Source: Bacillota bacterium
GTDB taxonomy: Bacteria > Bacillota > Syntrophomonadia > Syntrophomonadales > Syntrophomonadaceae
Length of the DNA stretch: 8,618 bases
NCBI GenBank assembly: GCA_017861475.1
Contig: JAGFXV010000136.1
Span: 1 to 8,618 of the forward strand
Direction of reading: 5' to 3'
The notes beneath the pieces were generated by a model. The model was not told where the DNA came from. It did no database searches and worked only from the letters and a program-made list of their open reading frames with translations. Of this stretch, positions 1-6,891 are shown piece by piece. Numbering within the stretch: position 1 is the first letter of the stretch; each line of letters starts with the position of its first letter. A program made the translations under genes and the position numbers.

Positions 1-1
1 C

Positions 2-970
2 GAGCCACGTGATTCAGCAAGATTGTTGGTCATGGATCGTGCCAGCGGCAAACTGGAGGATCGTATATTCACAGATATCATTGATTATTTTGAACCGGGG
101 GATACTTTGGTCATTAATAAAACCAAAGTGGTTCCGGCGCGTCTTTTTGCCTACAAATCTACCGGCGCCAAAATTGAGATCCTGCTGCTCAATAAACAGG
201 GGGAGAACTGGGAAGCTTTGGTAAAGCCCGCCCGGCGTATGCCCAAAGGCAGTCGGGTATTTTTTAAGGACTATCCTGAGGTTGAAATTGAAGTGATGGC
301 TGAGCTTGAAAACGGCGGCCGGATCCTGCATTTTCATAATTGTCCCGATGAAATGGCTTTCCTGGACAAAGCAGGTTCTATGCCGCTTCCGCCCTACATT
401 AACCGGTCAGCAGAGGAAAAAGATAAAATCGACTATCAGACGGTATATGCCCGGGAGCAAGGCTCCGCCGCGGCTCCGACCGCCGGACTGCATTTTACAG
501 AAAAACTACTGCAGGATCTGCAGCAAAAAGGGGTCAATATTGCACGGATACTTCTCCATGTTGGCTTGGGAACCTTTCGGCCGGTGAGCAGTGATGACAT
601 CAGAAAACATCAAATGCATTATGAATATTTCCAGATCGACGAAGATACAGCGGAATTGTTAAATAATACCCGGCAAAAAGGGAAAAATATTGTTGCCGTT
701 GGAACAACGGTAGTAAGAACATTGGAAACGGTATATAATAAAAACCATGGATTTTGCAGTCAGGCAGGCCAGACCAACAAATTTATTTATCCGGGCTATG
801 AATATGGGGCAGTAGACAGGATCATCACCAATTTTCATTTACCGGGCTCATCCTTAATTATGCTGGTCGCTGCTTTTGCCGGTTTGGACCTCACGCTGCA
901 GGCTTATCGCCATGCGGTCGAAGAAGAATATCGCTTTTTCAGTTATGGTGACGCCATGTTGATCATTTAA
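2..970 (+). CDS. queA: S-adenosylmethionine:tRNA ribosyltransferase-isomerase QueA (5' truncated by window)
   Basis: QueA transfers and isomerises the ribosyl group of SAM onto preQ1 at position 34 of tRNA, giving epoxyqueuosine, in the cytoplasm. The reading frame is open from base 2 and starts with EPRDSARLLVMDR, which corresponds to about residue 20 of family members, so some 20 N-terminal residues lie outside the window. 322 residues are visible against about 340 for a whole protein. Family motifs are intact: VINKTKVVPARLF near the start, SAAAPTAGLHFTEKLL in the middle, NFHLPGSSLIMLVAAFAG and the terminal YRFFSYGDAMLI. The first internal ATG or TTG is not the true start, because conserved sequence continues upstream of it. 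tgt follows after 33 bases, the usual queuosine pairing, and the two are probably co-transcribed. No broken motif was seen. Confidence 0.96.
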   Translation, partial: EPRDSARLLVMDRASGKLEDRIFTDIIDYFEPGDTLVINKTKVVPARLFAYKSTGAKIEILLLNKQGENWEALVKPARRMPKGSRVFFKDYPEVEIEVMAELENGGRILHFHNCPDEMAFLDKAGSMPLPPYINRSAEEKDKIDYQTVYAREQGSAAAPTAGLHFTEKLLQDLQQKGVNIARILLHVGLGTFRPVSSDDIRKHQMHYEYFQIDEDTAELLNNTRQKGKNIVAVGTTVVRTLETVYNKNHGFCSQAGQTNKFIYPGYEYGAVDRIITNFHLPGSSLIMLVAAFAGLDLTLQAYRHAVEEEYRFFSYGDAMLII

Positions 971-1000
971 GTGAACCTATGTTATATGGAAGGAATTTAA

Positions 1001-2110
<1,110 letters not shown>

Positions 2111-2165
2111 CTGCAGGATTTGATGAGGGTTTGGCGAAAAACAACAAAGTTATGGAAAAATAATT

Positions 2166-2172
2166 AGGAGGG
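2166..2172 (+). promoter_or_regulatory. Shine-Dalgarno sequence of yajC
   Basis: AGGAGGG stands six bases before the TTG at 2179 but fifteen bases before the first in-frame ATG at 2188. The spacing favours TTG as the start of yajC. Confidence 0.75.
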
Positions 2173-2178
2173 ATAGAT

Positions 2179-2475
2179 TTGAATATTATGGCTGCAGCAG
2201 CAACCACTACGCAGCAGGGCTGGGTTACCGTAGCGATTTATTTCGGCGTTTTTCTGGTGATATTTTATTTATTTATCATCATGCCCCGCAAAAAGCAGGA
2301 AAAAAAGCATGATTCCGTATTGGAATCCCTTAAAAGAGGTGACAAGATCGTCACTATCGGGGGTATACGCGGGGAAATCAGCAAAGTAAAAGAAGACACT
2401 ATAATGGTTAAGGTTGCTGACAATACAGAAATTGAGTTTGTTAAAAAAGCCATTTCTCATAAAATTGAGGGTTAA
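2179..2475 (+). CDS. yajC: Preprotein translocase subunit YajC
   Basis: YajC is a small inner-membrane protein that associates with SecD and SecF and supports SecYEG-dependent export. The 98-residue product has a short alanine- and threonine-rich N-terminus and one membrane span at about residues 16-35. A basic stop-transfer stretch (MPRKKQEKKH) follows, then the cytosolic YajC domain with LKRGDKIVTIGGIRGEI (about 50-66) and a terminal FVKKAI segment. Length and layout match the family. The TTG start is chosen because its Shine-Dalgarno spacing is correct; starting at the ATG at 2188 would lose three residues. The HD-domain gene starts two bases after the stop, so translation is likely coupled. 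Its position upstream of secD-secF is the classical arrangement. Confidence 0.95.
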   Translation: MNIMAAAATTTQQGWVTVAIYFGVFLVIFYLFIIMPRKKQEKKHDSVLESLKRGDKIVTIGGIRGEISKVKEDTIMVKVADNTEIEFVKKAISHKIEG

Positions 2476-2477
2476 CA

Positions 2478-3137
2478 ATGGTTACCCTGGAGGATATAAA
2501 AAACAGCCAGGCGATCAATACGTTTATCCTTAAGGGAAACGAGCATTTGGGCGCAATGGGCTATACTGACCACGGCAGGCTGCATATTGCACTGGTTTCA
2601 AGCTTGAGCCGAAGCATCCTGCTGCAGTTGGGTTACAATACCCGCACTGCGGATTTGGCTGGTATTGCAGGTTATATGCATGACCTGGGCAATGTTGTCA
2701 ACCGCAACGGGCATAGTCAGAGCGGTGCTTTGATGGCCATGGAAATTCTGCGCGGAATGAAAATGAATCCGGAGGAAATAGCTGTTGTTGCAGCGGCCAT
2801 CGGCAATCATGACGAGGGGAGCGGACAACCGGTAAATCCTGTGGCAGCAGCTCTTATCCTGGCGGACAAGTCCCATGTACATCGTAACCGGGTCAGAAAT
2901 CATGACGTGGCGACTTTTGATATTCATGACCGGGTTAATTATGCCGTGGAAAATTCATCACTGATCATTGAAGCCGAAAAAAAACTCATCAGCATGGAAT
3001 TGAGCATAGATATCGAGATTTGTCCGGTAATGGAGTATTTTGAGATCTTTTTAAGCCGTATGCTGATGTGCCGGCGGGCAGCCAACTATTTGGGTTGTGA
3101 ATTTGCCTTAATTATTAATGGCGCCAAACTCTTATAG
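2478..3137 (+). CDS. HD-domain phosphohydrolase of unknown substrate, in the yajC-secD interval
   Basis: This 219-residue soluble protein carries a metal-dependent HD hydrolase signature: H36 (GRLHIALV), the HD pair H68-D69 (YMHDLGN), H79, H111-D112 (GNHDEG) and D130 (ILADKSHVHRNRVR). These match the H...HD...H...H...D ligand order of the HD superfamily, several members of which cleave nucleotides or cyclic dinucleotides. The substrate cannot be read from the sequence. Residues after about 140 form a C-terminal part (FDIHDRVNYAVENSS onward) that I do not recognise; it may be a small accessory domain. No signal peptide or clear membrane span is present, although residues 60-66 and 100-110 are hydrophobic. 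The ATG is preceded by GAGGG at 2467-2471, which lies inside the end of yajC, and only two bases separate the genes, so expression is probably tied to the Sec genes. Whether it acts in export is unknown. Confidence 0.85.
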   Translation: MVTLEDIKNSQAINTFILKGNEHLGAMGYTDHGRLHIALVSSLSRSILLQLGYNTRTADLAGIAGYMHDLGNVVNRNGHSQSGALMAMEILRGMKMNPEEIAVVAAAIGNHDEGSGQPVNPVAAALILADKSHVHRNRVRNHDVATFDIHDRVNYAVENSSLIIEAEKKLISMELSIDIEICPVMEYFEIFLSRMLMCRRAANYLGCEFALIINGAKLL

Positions 3138-3193
3138 AGGAATTTGATTTTCCTTATTCTTTGAGTACGGCTTATTTTAAAACACAAGAATGC

Positions 3194-3203
3194 GGAGGGA
3201 GGA
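3194..3203 (+). promoter_or_regulatory. Shine-Dalgarno sequence that fixes the secD start
   Basis: GGAGGGAGGA lies seven bases before a TTG at 3211. An upstream in-frame ATG at 3190 would place this purine run inside the coding sequence and has no ribosome-binding site of its own, so the TTG is the likelier start. Confidence 0.75.
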
Positions 3204-3210
3204 CAAACCG

Positions 3211-3675
3211 TTGCGAAAAAATACCAGTATCGCAATTATAGGCGCAATAATTGTAGCATTGGCTTTTTTGGCCTATTTTACCTACAAACCGATTATCAAC
3301 AACATTAAACTTGGTCTGGATCTTCAGGGGGGATTGCACGTAGTGCTGCAGGCCCAGGAAAAAGAAGGCAAGACGATCAGTGCCGATACGATCCAGAAGT
3401 CCATCGGAGTATTGGAAGAACGCGTTAATTCCCTGGGAGTAAGCGAACCGTCCATTTACCCGCAGGGAAATGACCGGATCGTTATCGAATTAGCCGGAGT
3501 AGACGACCCTGAGGCTGCCGTTAATATTATCAAAAATACTGCCCAATTGGAATTCTGGGATGAGAACGGCAAGGTTCTGGTCACCGGCGAAAATCTTAAG
3601 GACGCCCAGGCCAAAGTAAGCTCTTCCGGCGGAGGCGGCTGCGTTCCGGTGCACTGCCGGTTTCCTTCAGCATAA
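3211..3675 (+). CDS. secD: SecD, N-terminal fragment (broken gene)
   Basis: This is the front part of the SecD subunit of the Sec translocon, which uses proton motive force to help pull substrates across the membrane. From the TTG at 3211 it has a basic start (MRKNTS), membrane span 1 at about residues 7-23 and the SecD hallmark IKLGLDLQGGLHVVLQA. The base of the P1 domain follows (VLEERVNSLGVSEPSIYP, then DRIVIELAGVDDPEAA). After LKDAQAKVSSSGGGG the frame leaves the family sequence, reads eleven unrelated residues (CVPVHCRFPSA) and stops. The rest of SecD continues in another frame from 3639. An intact SecD of this type would be around 400 residues or more; the two fragments supply about 335 authentic ones. 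The missing part normally carries the P1 segment with VSLTFNEEG- and GKPLAIVLDG-like motifs. Whether the lesion is biological or an assembly artefact cannot be told from the sequence. Confidence 0.85.
   Translation: MRKNTSIAIIGAIIVALAFLAYFTYKPIINNIKLGLDLQGGLHVVLQAQEKEGKTISADTIQKSIGVLEERVNSLGVSEPSIYPQGNDRIVIELAGVDDPEAAVNIIKNTAQLEFWDENGKVLVTGENLKDAQAKVSSSGGGGCVPVHCRFPSA
3618..3645 (+). other. Deletion/frameshift junction inside secD
   Basis: Frame 1 is SecD-like up to the glycine codons at 3627-3638. Frame 3 is SecD-like from CTG at 3639 (LRSGALPV). Both GGCGG (3628-3632 and 3634-3638) and TTCCGG (3624-3629 and 3644-3649) are repeated across the join. Such short direct repeats could have mediated a deletion or an assembly collapse. 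The net missing length must leave remainder 1 when divided by 3. Confidence 0.7.
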
Positions 3676-4217
3676 TGGAAAAAAGAACAGTTGGACCGAG
3701 TCTGGGAAGTGATTCGCTGGATTTCAGCATAAAAGCCAGCTTGATGGGTTTGCTGGCAATCCTGTTATTCATGCTGGGATATTACCGTCTGCCTGGATTT
3801 GTGGCTGATATTTCCATGGTGTTGTATTCGATCCTGGTGCTGGGGACCATGGTCTTGTTGGGGGTGGTTTTAACGCTGCCTGGAATTGCCGCTTTTATAT
3901 TGTCCATTGGTATGGCGGTGGATGCCAATATAATTATTTATGAACATATCAAGGAAGAGCTGCGTTTGGGCAAGACTTTGAAAGCGGCCATTGAATCTGG
4001 ATTCGGGCGTGCATTTTGGACCATATTTGATTCCAACATAACCACGCTGATTGCCGCGATCGTATTGATATGGTTTGGGACCGGTACGATCAAAGGATTT
4101 GCAGTTACCCTCTCCATTGGTATTATAGGCAGTATGTTGGTAGCGTTGACATTCACGCGCTACATGCTGGTTTGGTTTGCCGACATCACCAAAAATAATA
4201 AATTATACGGTGTATAA
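3675..4217 (+). CDS. secD: SecD, C-terminal membrane fragment (broken gene)
   Basis: This is the back part of SecD. The first possible start is the ATG at 3675, which overlaps the stop of the front fragment by one base (TAATG). SecD homology begins twelve codons earlier, at LRSGALPVSFSI (from 3639), where no start codon exists. The 180 residues begin with MEKRTVGPSLGSDSLD and supply about five membrane spans. They include GMAVDANIIIYEHIKEEL, with the aspartate conserved in the SecD transmembrane proton path, and AFWTIFDSNITTLIAAIVL. No Shine-Dalgarno sequence precedes the ATG, so expression as a separate protein would rely on termination-reinitiation at the overlap. secF follows after twelve bases. 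As it stands the fragment has lost its link to the periplasmic P1 domain. It is best read as the second half of one disrupted gene. Confidence 0.85.
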   Translation: MEKRTVGPSLGSDSLDFSIKASLMGLLAILLFMLGYYRLPGFVADISMVLYSILVLGTMVLLGVVLTLPGIAAFILSIGMAVDANIIIYEHIKEELRLGKTLKAAIESGFGRAFWTIFDSNITTLIAAIVLIWFGTGTIKGFAVTLSIGIIGSMLVALTFTRYMLVWFADITKNNKLYGV

Positions 4218-4229
4218 GGAGGGTAGAAA

Positions 4230-5078
4230 ATGCAATTTATTGAAAATAGGAAATGGTTTTATATGTTTTCCTCTATTTTGATCATTGCCGGTATTGTATC
4301 CATGTTTATGCAGGGATTCAATTGGGGTATTGATTTTACCGGAGGTTCCTTATTACGTTATAAGATGGAAAGTACCATAACCGCCGATCAGGTTAGAAAT
4401 ACGGTCAGTGAGCTAAAACTGGTTAAAGAAGTCAGTGTGCAGAAGAGCGGCAGCGAATTTTACATCCGTACCACTGAACTCAATCAGGAGCAAACTGCAA
4501 AAATGACTTCCGGCCTGAAGGAAAAATTCAAATCCGTTACCCTGGAAAGTGCTGAAAGCGTTGGCGCTACCATCGGCAGCGAGCTGACCCGCAATGCCTT
4601 GATCGCTATTGGCATAGCGCTGGTACTGATGTTGATCTATATTACTTTCCGCTTTGAGTTTGCTTTTGGATTGGCAGCGGTGTTGGCACTGTTTCATGAT
4701 GTTCTGATTGTGCTGGGACTTTTCTCGATCTTTCAATGGGAGGTCAGCAGTTATTTCGTGGCGGCAATATTGACGATCGTCGGTTATTCCATCAACGATA
4801 CCATCGTCATTTTTGACCGGGTAAGAGAAAATCTGCGCAGCCGGAAGAAGGAAGAGCTCAGTACCCTGCTCAACCGGAGTATAATGCAGACTTTAAACCG
4901 TTCGGTCAACACGGTTTTGACGGTTTTGATGCCGTTGATCACCCTGTTGCTGTTTGGCGGATCGACCATCAAAGTTTTCGTAATTGCTCTGCTGATTGGT
5001 TTCCTCTTTGGTATGTATTCCTCAATTTGCGTAGCCAGCCCGATATACTATGATTATAAGCAGCGTTCGGCTAGCTGA
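4230..5078 (+). CDS. secF: Protein translocase subunit SecF
   Basis: SecF pairs with SecD in the membrane to drive late steps of protein export. The 282-residue protein begins with a short cytosolic stretch and membrane span 1 (about 10-28). The family motif NWGIDFTGGSLL (31-42) and a compact periplasmic P4-type domain (about 45-115) follow. The VGATIGSEL motif leads into five further spans (about 122-140, 145-165, 173-190, 225-243 and 247-270). The conserved FHDV (155-158) and GYSINDTIVIFDRVREN (185-201) motifs are present, so the coding sequence looks intact. The ATG is preceded by AAGGAGGG at 4216-4223, which overlaps the secD stop region, so the pair is tightly coupled. It is the last + strand gene before a strong terminator. 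Its partner secD is broken here, which makes the intact secF notable. Confidence 0.97.
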   Translation: MQFIENRKWFYMFSSILIIAGIVSMFMQGFNWGIDFTGGSLLRYKMESTITADQVRNTVSELKLVKEVSVQKSGSEFYIRTTELNQEQTAKMTSGLKEKFKSVTLESAESVGATIGSELTRNALIAIGIALVLMLIYITFRFEFAFGLAAVLALFHDVLIVLGLFSIFQWEVSSYFVAAILTIVGYSINDTIVIFDRVRENLRSRKKEELSTLLNRSIMQTLNRSVNTVLTVLMPLITLLLFGGSTIKVFVIALLIGFLFGMYSSICVASPIYYDYKQRSAS

Positions 5079-5082
5079 TCCA

Positions 5083-5116
5083 CGGCAATGATTTAGAAGC
5101 ATATGGTGCATTGCCG
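5083..5116 (+). other. Stem-loop just downstream of secF
   Basis: CGGCAATG (5083-5090) pairs perfectly with CATTGCCG (5109-5116) across an 18-base loop, five bases after the secF stop. An A-rich stretch rather than a T run follows, so it is not an intrinsic terminator by itself. It could protect the 3' end of the transcript from exonucleases, or it may be incidental. Confidence 0.45.
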
Positions 5117-5140
5117 GATAAAATAAATAATGGATGCAAA

Positions 5141-5173
5141 AAAAATCCCTTGCCGGTGCGGCAAGGGATTTTT
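5141..5173. terminator. Bidirectional intrinsic terminator between secF and the convergent transporter gene
   Basis: A perfect 15-base-pair inverted repeat (5141-5155 with 5159-5173) encloses a GTG loop. The GC core CCCTTGCCG/CGGCAAGGG is followed by a T run on the + strand and preceded by eight A residues (5138-5145), which give a T run on the - strand. It sits eight bases beyond the stop of the - strand gene and 62 bases after secF, so it can end both convergent transcripts. Confidence 0.93.
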
Positions 5174-5180
5174 ATCACCA

Positions 5181-6137
5181 TTATGATTCCGTTAATTCAG
5201 ATTTTATATCGCATTCTTTTTTGTGGCACAACTCACAGTCTTGATCTTCGCACGGTTCAGCATGAACCAGCACATGTACATGCTGCAACCGTATTTCGAT
5301 CTCGTTTTCGATGCGATCACACAGATCATGAACCTCGGCAATGGATAAATCACGCGGAACGACCAGATGCATATCGACATATCTTTCCGAACCTGCTTTG
5401 CGGGTTCGCAGCTGATGAAAATTGACCAGACCTTCCGGGCTTACAATACTGATAGCTTCTTTAATAGCTTCCTCTTCGTCAGGCGGTAAGGCTACGTCCA
5501 GTAAAGGAACCAGGGCTTTTACAGTCAGATCATAAGCAGCTTTGCAAATCAGCAGGGCTACGGCAATAGCAATGATAGGGTCCAGGATTTGGATCTTGGT
5601 GACGGCTATGACCAGCAAACCGAGCATTACACCCAGGGAAGTAAAGACATCGGTACGCAGGTGCATGGCATCAGCCTCCAGAGCAATTGAGTCGGTTTTG
5701 CGGGCTGTTTTCATCAAAAGGCCTGATACCAACCAGTTAACCAGGGTAGCAAAAGCCATGACCGCAATACCGACACCAATCGTTTCCACGTTTGCGCCAT
5801 TAATAATCTTCTCGTAGGCTTCAGCTATAATCCAGATCGCTGCAATAAAAATAAGCAGTGCTTCAATCGTACCTGACATATTTTCAAACTTGCCGTGACC
5901 ATAACGATGTCTGGAGTCGGGTGGGTTACTGGAAATACGTACTGCTATAAAAGCAATAATAGCCGCCAGCAAATCCAGACCCGAATGGATGGCTTCAGAT
6001 AAAATACTGACTGAATTGGTGAGGATTCCGGCAATCAGTTTTAAGAGAACCAATGTAGTATTTGAAAGAATCGAAATGGATGCGATCCTTTGCTTTTCAT
6101 CCATCCACATTTCACGAACCAATTTTATTAACCCCAC
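5181..6137 (-). CDS. Cation diffusion facilitator (CDF) family metal efflux transporter
   Basis: The product resembles the FieF/YiiP branch of the CDF family, antiporters that export divalent metals such as zinc, iron, manganese, cobalt or nickel across the cytoplasmic membrane. From a GTG at 6137 it has 318 residues. About six membrane spans are followed by a cytosolic domain. The metal site shows HxxxD in span 2 (H51, D55 in EAIHSGLDLLA) and HxxxD in span 5 (H159, D163 in DAMHLRTDVF). The HRYGHGKFEN loop is typical. The cytosolic domain contains FHQLRTRKAG and YVDMHLVVP, with histidines usual for regulatory metal binding, and ends in an unusual Cys/His-rich tail. The GTG is preceded by GGGGG at 6145-6149; ATG codons at 6110 and 6104 are alternatives without good sites. 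A GTG at 6227 would put a leader hairpin inside the gene. The metal cannot be assigned from sequence. Confidence 0.93.
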   Translation of the reverse strand: MGLIKLVREMWMDEKQRIASISILSNTTLVLLKLIAGILTNSVSILSEAIHSGLDLLAAIIAFIAVRISSNPPDSRHRYGHGKFENMSGTIEALLIFIAAIWIIAEAYEKIINGANVETIGVGIAVMAFATLVNWLVSGLLMKTARKTDSIALEADAMHLRTDVFTSLGVMLGLLVIAVTKIQILDPIIAIAVALLICKAAYDLTVKALVPLLDVALPPDEEEAIKEAISIVSPEGLVNFHQLRTRKAGSERYVDMHLVVPRDLSIAEVHDLCDRIENEIEIRLQHVHVLVHAEPCEDQDCELCHKKECDIKSELTES

Positions 6138-6144
6138 AATATAA

Positions 6145-6149
6145 CCCCC
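6145..6149 (-). promoter_or_regulatory. Probable ribosome-binding site of the CDF gene
   Basis: On the - strand GATGGGGG stands seven bases before the GTG at 6137. It is the only purine-rich site suitably placed before a start codon that precedes the conserved CDF sequence. Confidence 0.5.
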
Positions 6150-6163
6150 ATCATATAAAAATA

Positions 6164-6192
6164 GCGGGACTTCCATTCTATAGAAGTCCCGC
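6164..6192 (-). terminator. Terminator-like hairpin in the CDF leader (possible attenuator)
   Basis: The ten-base-pair stem GCGGGACTTC/GAAGTCCCGC encloses a nine-base loop. On the - strand it is followed by TATTTTTATA, a U-rich tail. It lies between the likely promoter (6257-6285) and the CDF start (6137), where an intrinsic terminator would block expression unless relieved. The GC at 6191-6192 is shared with a preceding small hairpin (6191-6202), so the two cannot both form completely. This matches the logic of an attenuator, but function is inferred. Confidence 0.7.
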
Positions 6193-6234
6193 GGTATTCC
6201 GCTGCCCTTTCGAGCCTGGTTAGACACCTGACTG
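6164..6234 (-). promoter_or_regulatory. Structured 5' leader of the CDF gene, candidate metal-responsive riboswitch or attenuator
   Basis: Read on the - strand, the leader offers a run of short helices. AGTC (6230-6233) can pair with GACT (6185-6188). GGT/ACC forms a small hairpin within 6217-6228. GCTC-GAAA-GGGC (6204-6215) is a GNRA tetraloop hairpin. GCGG-AATA-CCGC (6191-6202) is another. Together they form a possible multi-helix junction that shares bases with the downstream terminator stem. Position before a metal exporter suggests metal sensing. The NiCo (czcD) riboswitch is a known class in this setting, but I cannot match its consensus convincingly. Confidence 0.4.
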
Positions 6235-6256
6235 TAAAATTTTATGCATTTCTAAT

Positions 6257-6285
6257 ATTCTATGATAGACAATCATTTTTTACAA
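6257..6285 (-). promoter_or_regulatory. Probable sigma-A-type promoter of the CDF gene
   Basis: On the - strand, TTGTAA (6280-6285) and TAGAAT (6257-6262) are separated by exactly 17 bases. They match the -35 and -10 consensus at four and five of six positions. Transcription would begin near 6250, giving a leader of about 110 bases before the GTG. Confidence 0.6.
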
Positions 6286-6399
6286 GTTAAAAAAAGTATT
6301 TATCACTAAGAAAATAATTATTGCTTCCATTTGCTGAAAGGAATACTTAAAATAGTCAATATAAATACATGAATTACATTATGAAAGGAGAACTGATTC

Positions 6400-6708
6400 G
6401 TGCCTGCATATTTGATTGGAGCTTTGGTTTTCATGGTCGGTATTGTCATCTTCGTAATGCAAAATAATACGCCTGTTACCATTCATTTTATAAGCTGGCA
6501 TACAGCAGAGATATCCCTGGCACTGGTCGCGCTGATTGCGGCATTGGGGGGAGCTATAATTACCTTTTTTATTGATAGTTTCAGGGCGTTTAAGACCGGA
6601 AGGAAATTAAACGAGTTGACCAGTTACAATAAAAAACTGGAGCGGGAAATATCAACCCTGAAGGCCAAAAACGCTTCATCAACGGAAAATAAAAAACCTA
6701 CTACATAA
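6400..6708 (+). CDS. LapA-domain (DUF1049-type) small membrane protein
   Basis: The 102-residue protein has two membrane spans (about 3-20 and 38-58). They are linked by the MQNNTPVTIHFISWHTAEISLAL-like loop typical of the LapA/DUF1049 family (residues 20-42). A cytosolic tail follows, with a likely coiled coil at about 66-92 (KLNELTSYNKKLEREISTL) and a polar lysine/threonine end. In Proteobacteria, LapA-type proteins take part in lipopolysaccharide assembly control; in Bacillota the role is not established, and I do not assign one. The GTG start is supported by AAAGGAG at 6384-6390, nine bases upstream. The gene stands alone between the divergent CDF gene and a downstream hairpin terminator. 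The upstream 6286-6383 stretch is AT-rich; it must contain the promoter, but no convincing -35/-10 pair was found. Confidence 0.9.
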   Translation: MPAYLIGALVFMVGIVIFVMQNNTPVTIHFISWHTAEISLALVALIAALGGAIITFFIDSFRAFKTGRKLNELTSYNKKLEREISTLKAKNASSTENKKPTT

Positions 6709-6738
6709 ATTACGTTAAAAATTTATTGCTGGGATTGA

Positions 6739-6787
6739 AGATTCCGCACATGATACGTAAGGAGACGTTGATTGAGCGGAATTTTTA
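6739..6787 (+). terminator. Intrinsic terminator after the LapA-domain gene
   Basis: AAGATTCCGC (6739-6748 region, core 6741-6747) pairs with GCGGAATTTT (6776-6785) through about ten pairs including one G-T. A T-rich tail follows. The 28-base loop contains a further ACGT/ACGT helix (6755-6758 with 6765-6768), so the whole is a branched or extended hairpin. It starts about 30 bases after the stop codon. Confidence 0.65.
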
Positions 6788-6831
6788 TTTATCATTTAAA
6801 GATGGCCGATTTTTGCTGGCAGAGACGGCAA

Positions 6832-6861
6832 GTGCCAACTGCTTTAAGGGTATGCTATAAT
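6832..6861 (+). promoter_or_regulatory. Extended -10 promoter of the DHH-CBS-nucleotidyltransferase gene
   Basis: TGCTATAAT (6853-6861) is a perfect extended -10 element. GTGCCA (6832-6837) is a weaker -35 with 18-base spacing and four of six matches. Transcription would start near 6868, leaving a leader of about 24 bases before the TTG at 6892. Confidence 0.72.
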
Positions 6862-6891
6862 GCAGATAGTTTGAGTGTTGGGAGAATTGCC

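Noticed and set aside
6138..6227. N-terminal extension of the CDF transporter from a GTG at 6227
   Set aside because: The extra 30 residues would be encoded by the leader hairpins, lack hydrophobic or family character and have no clear ribosome-binding site. The frame being open is likely chance.
6321..6366. Possible promoter for the LapA-domain gene (TTGCTT or TTGCTG with TATAAA)
   Set aside because: No pairing gave both good hexamers and 16-18 base spacing. The region is simply AT-rich, so no promoter is called.
6768..6860. Small open frame of 30 codons (TTG start after AAGGAG) between the LapA gene and the DHH fusion gene
   Set aside because: It starts inside the terminator hairpin with only three bases of spacing, ends inside the -10 element of the next promoter and shows no recognisable protein character.
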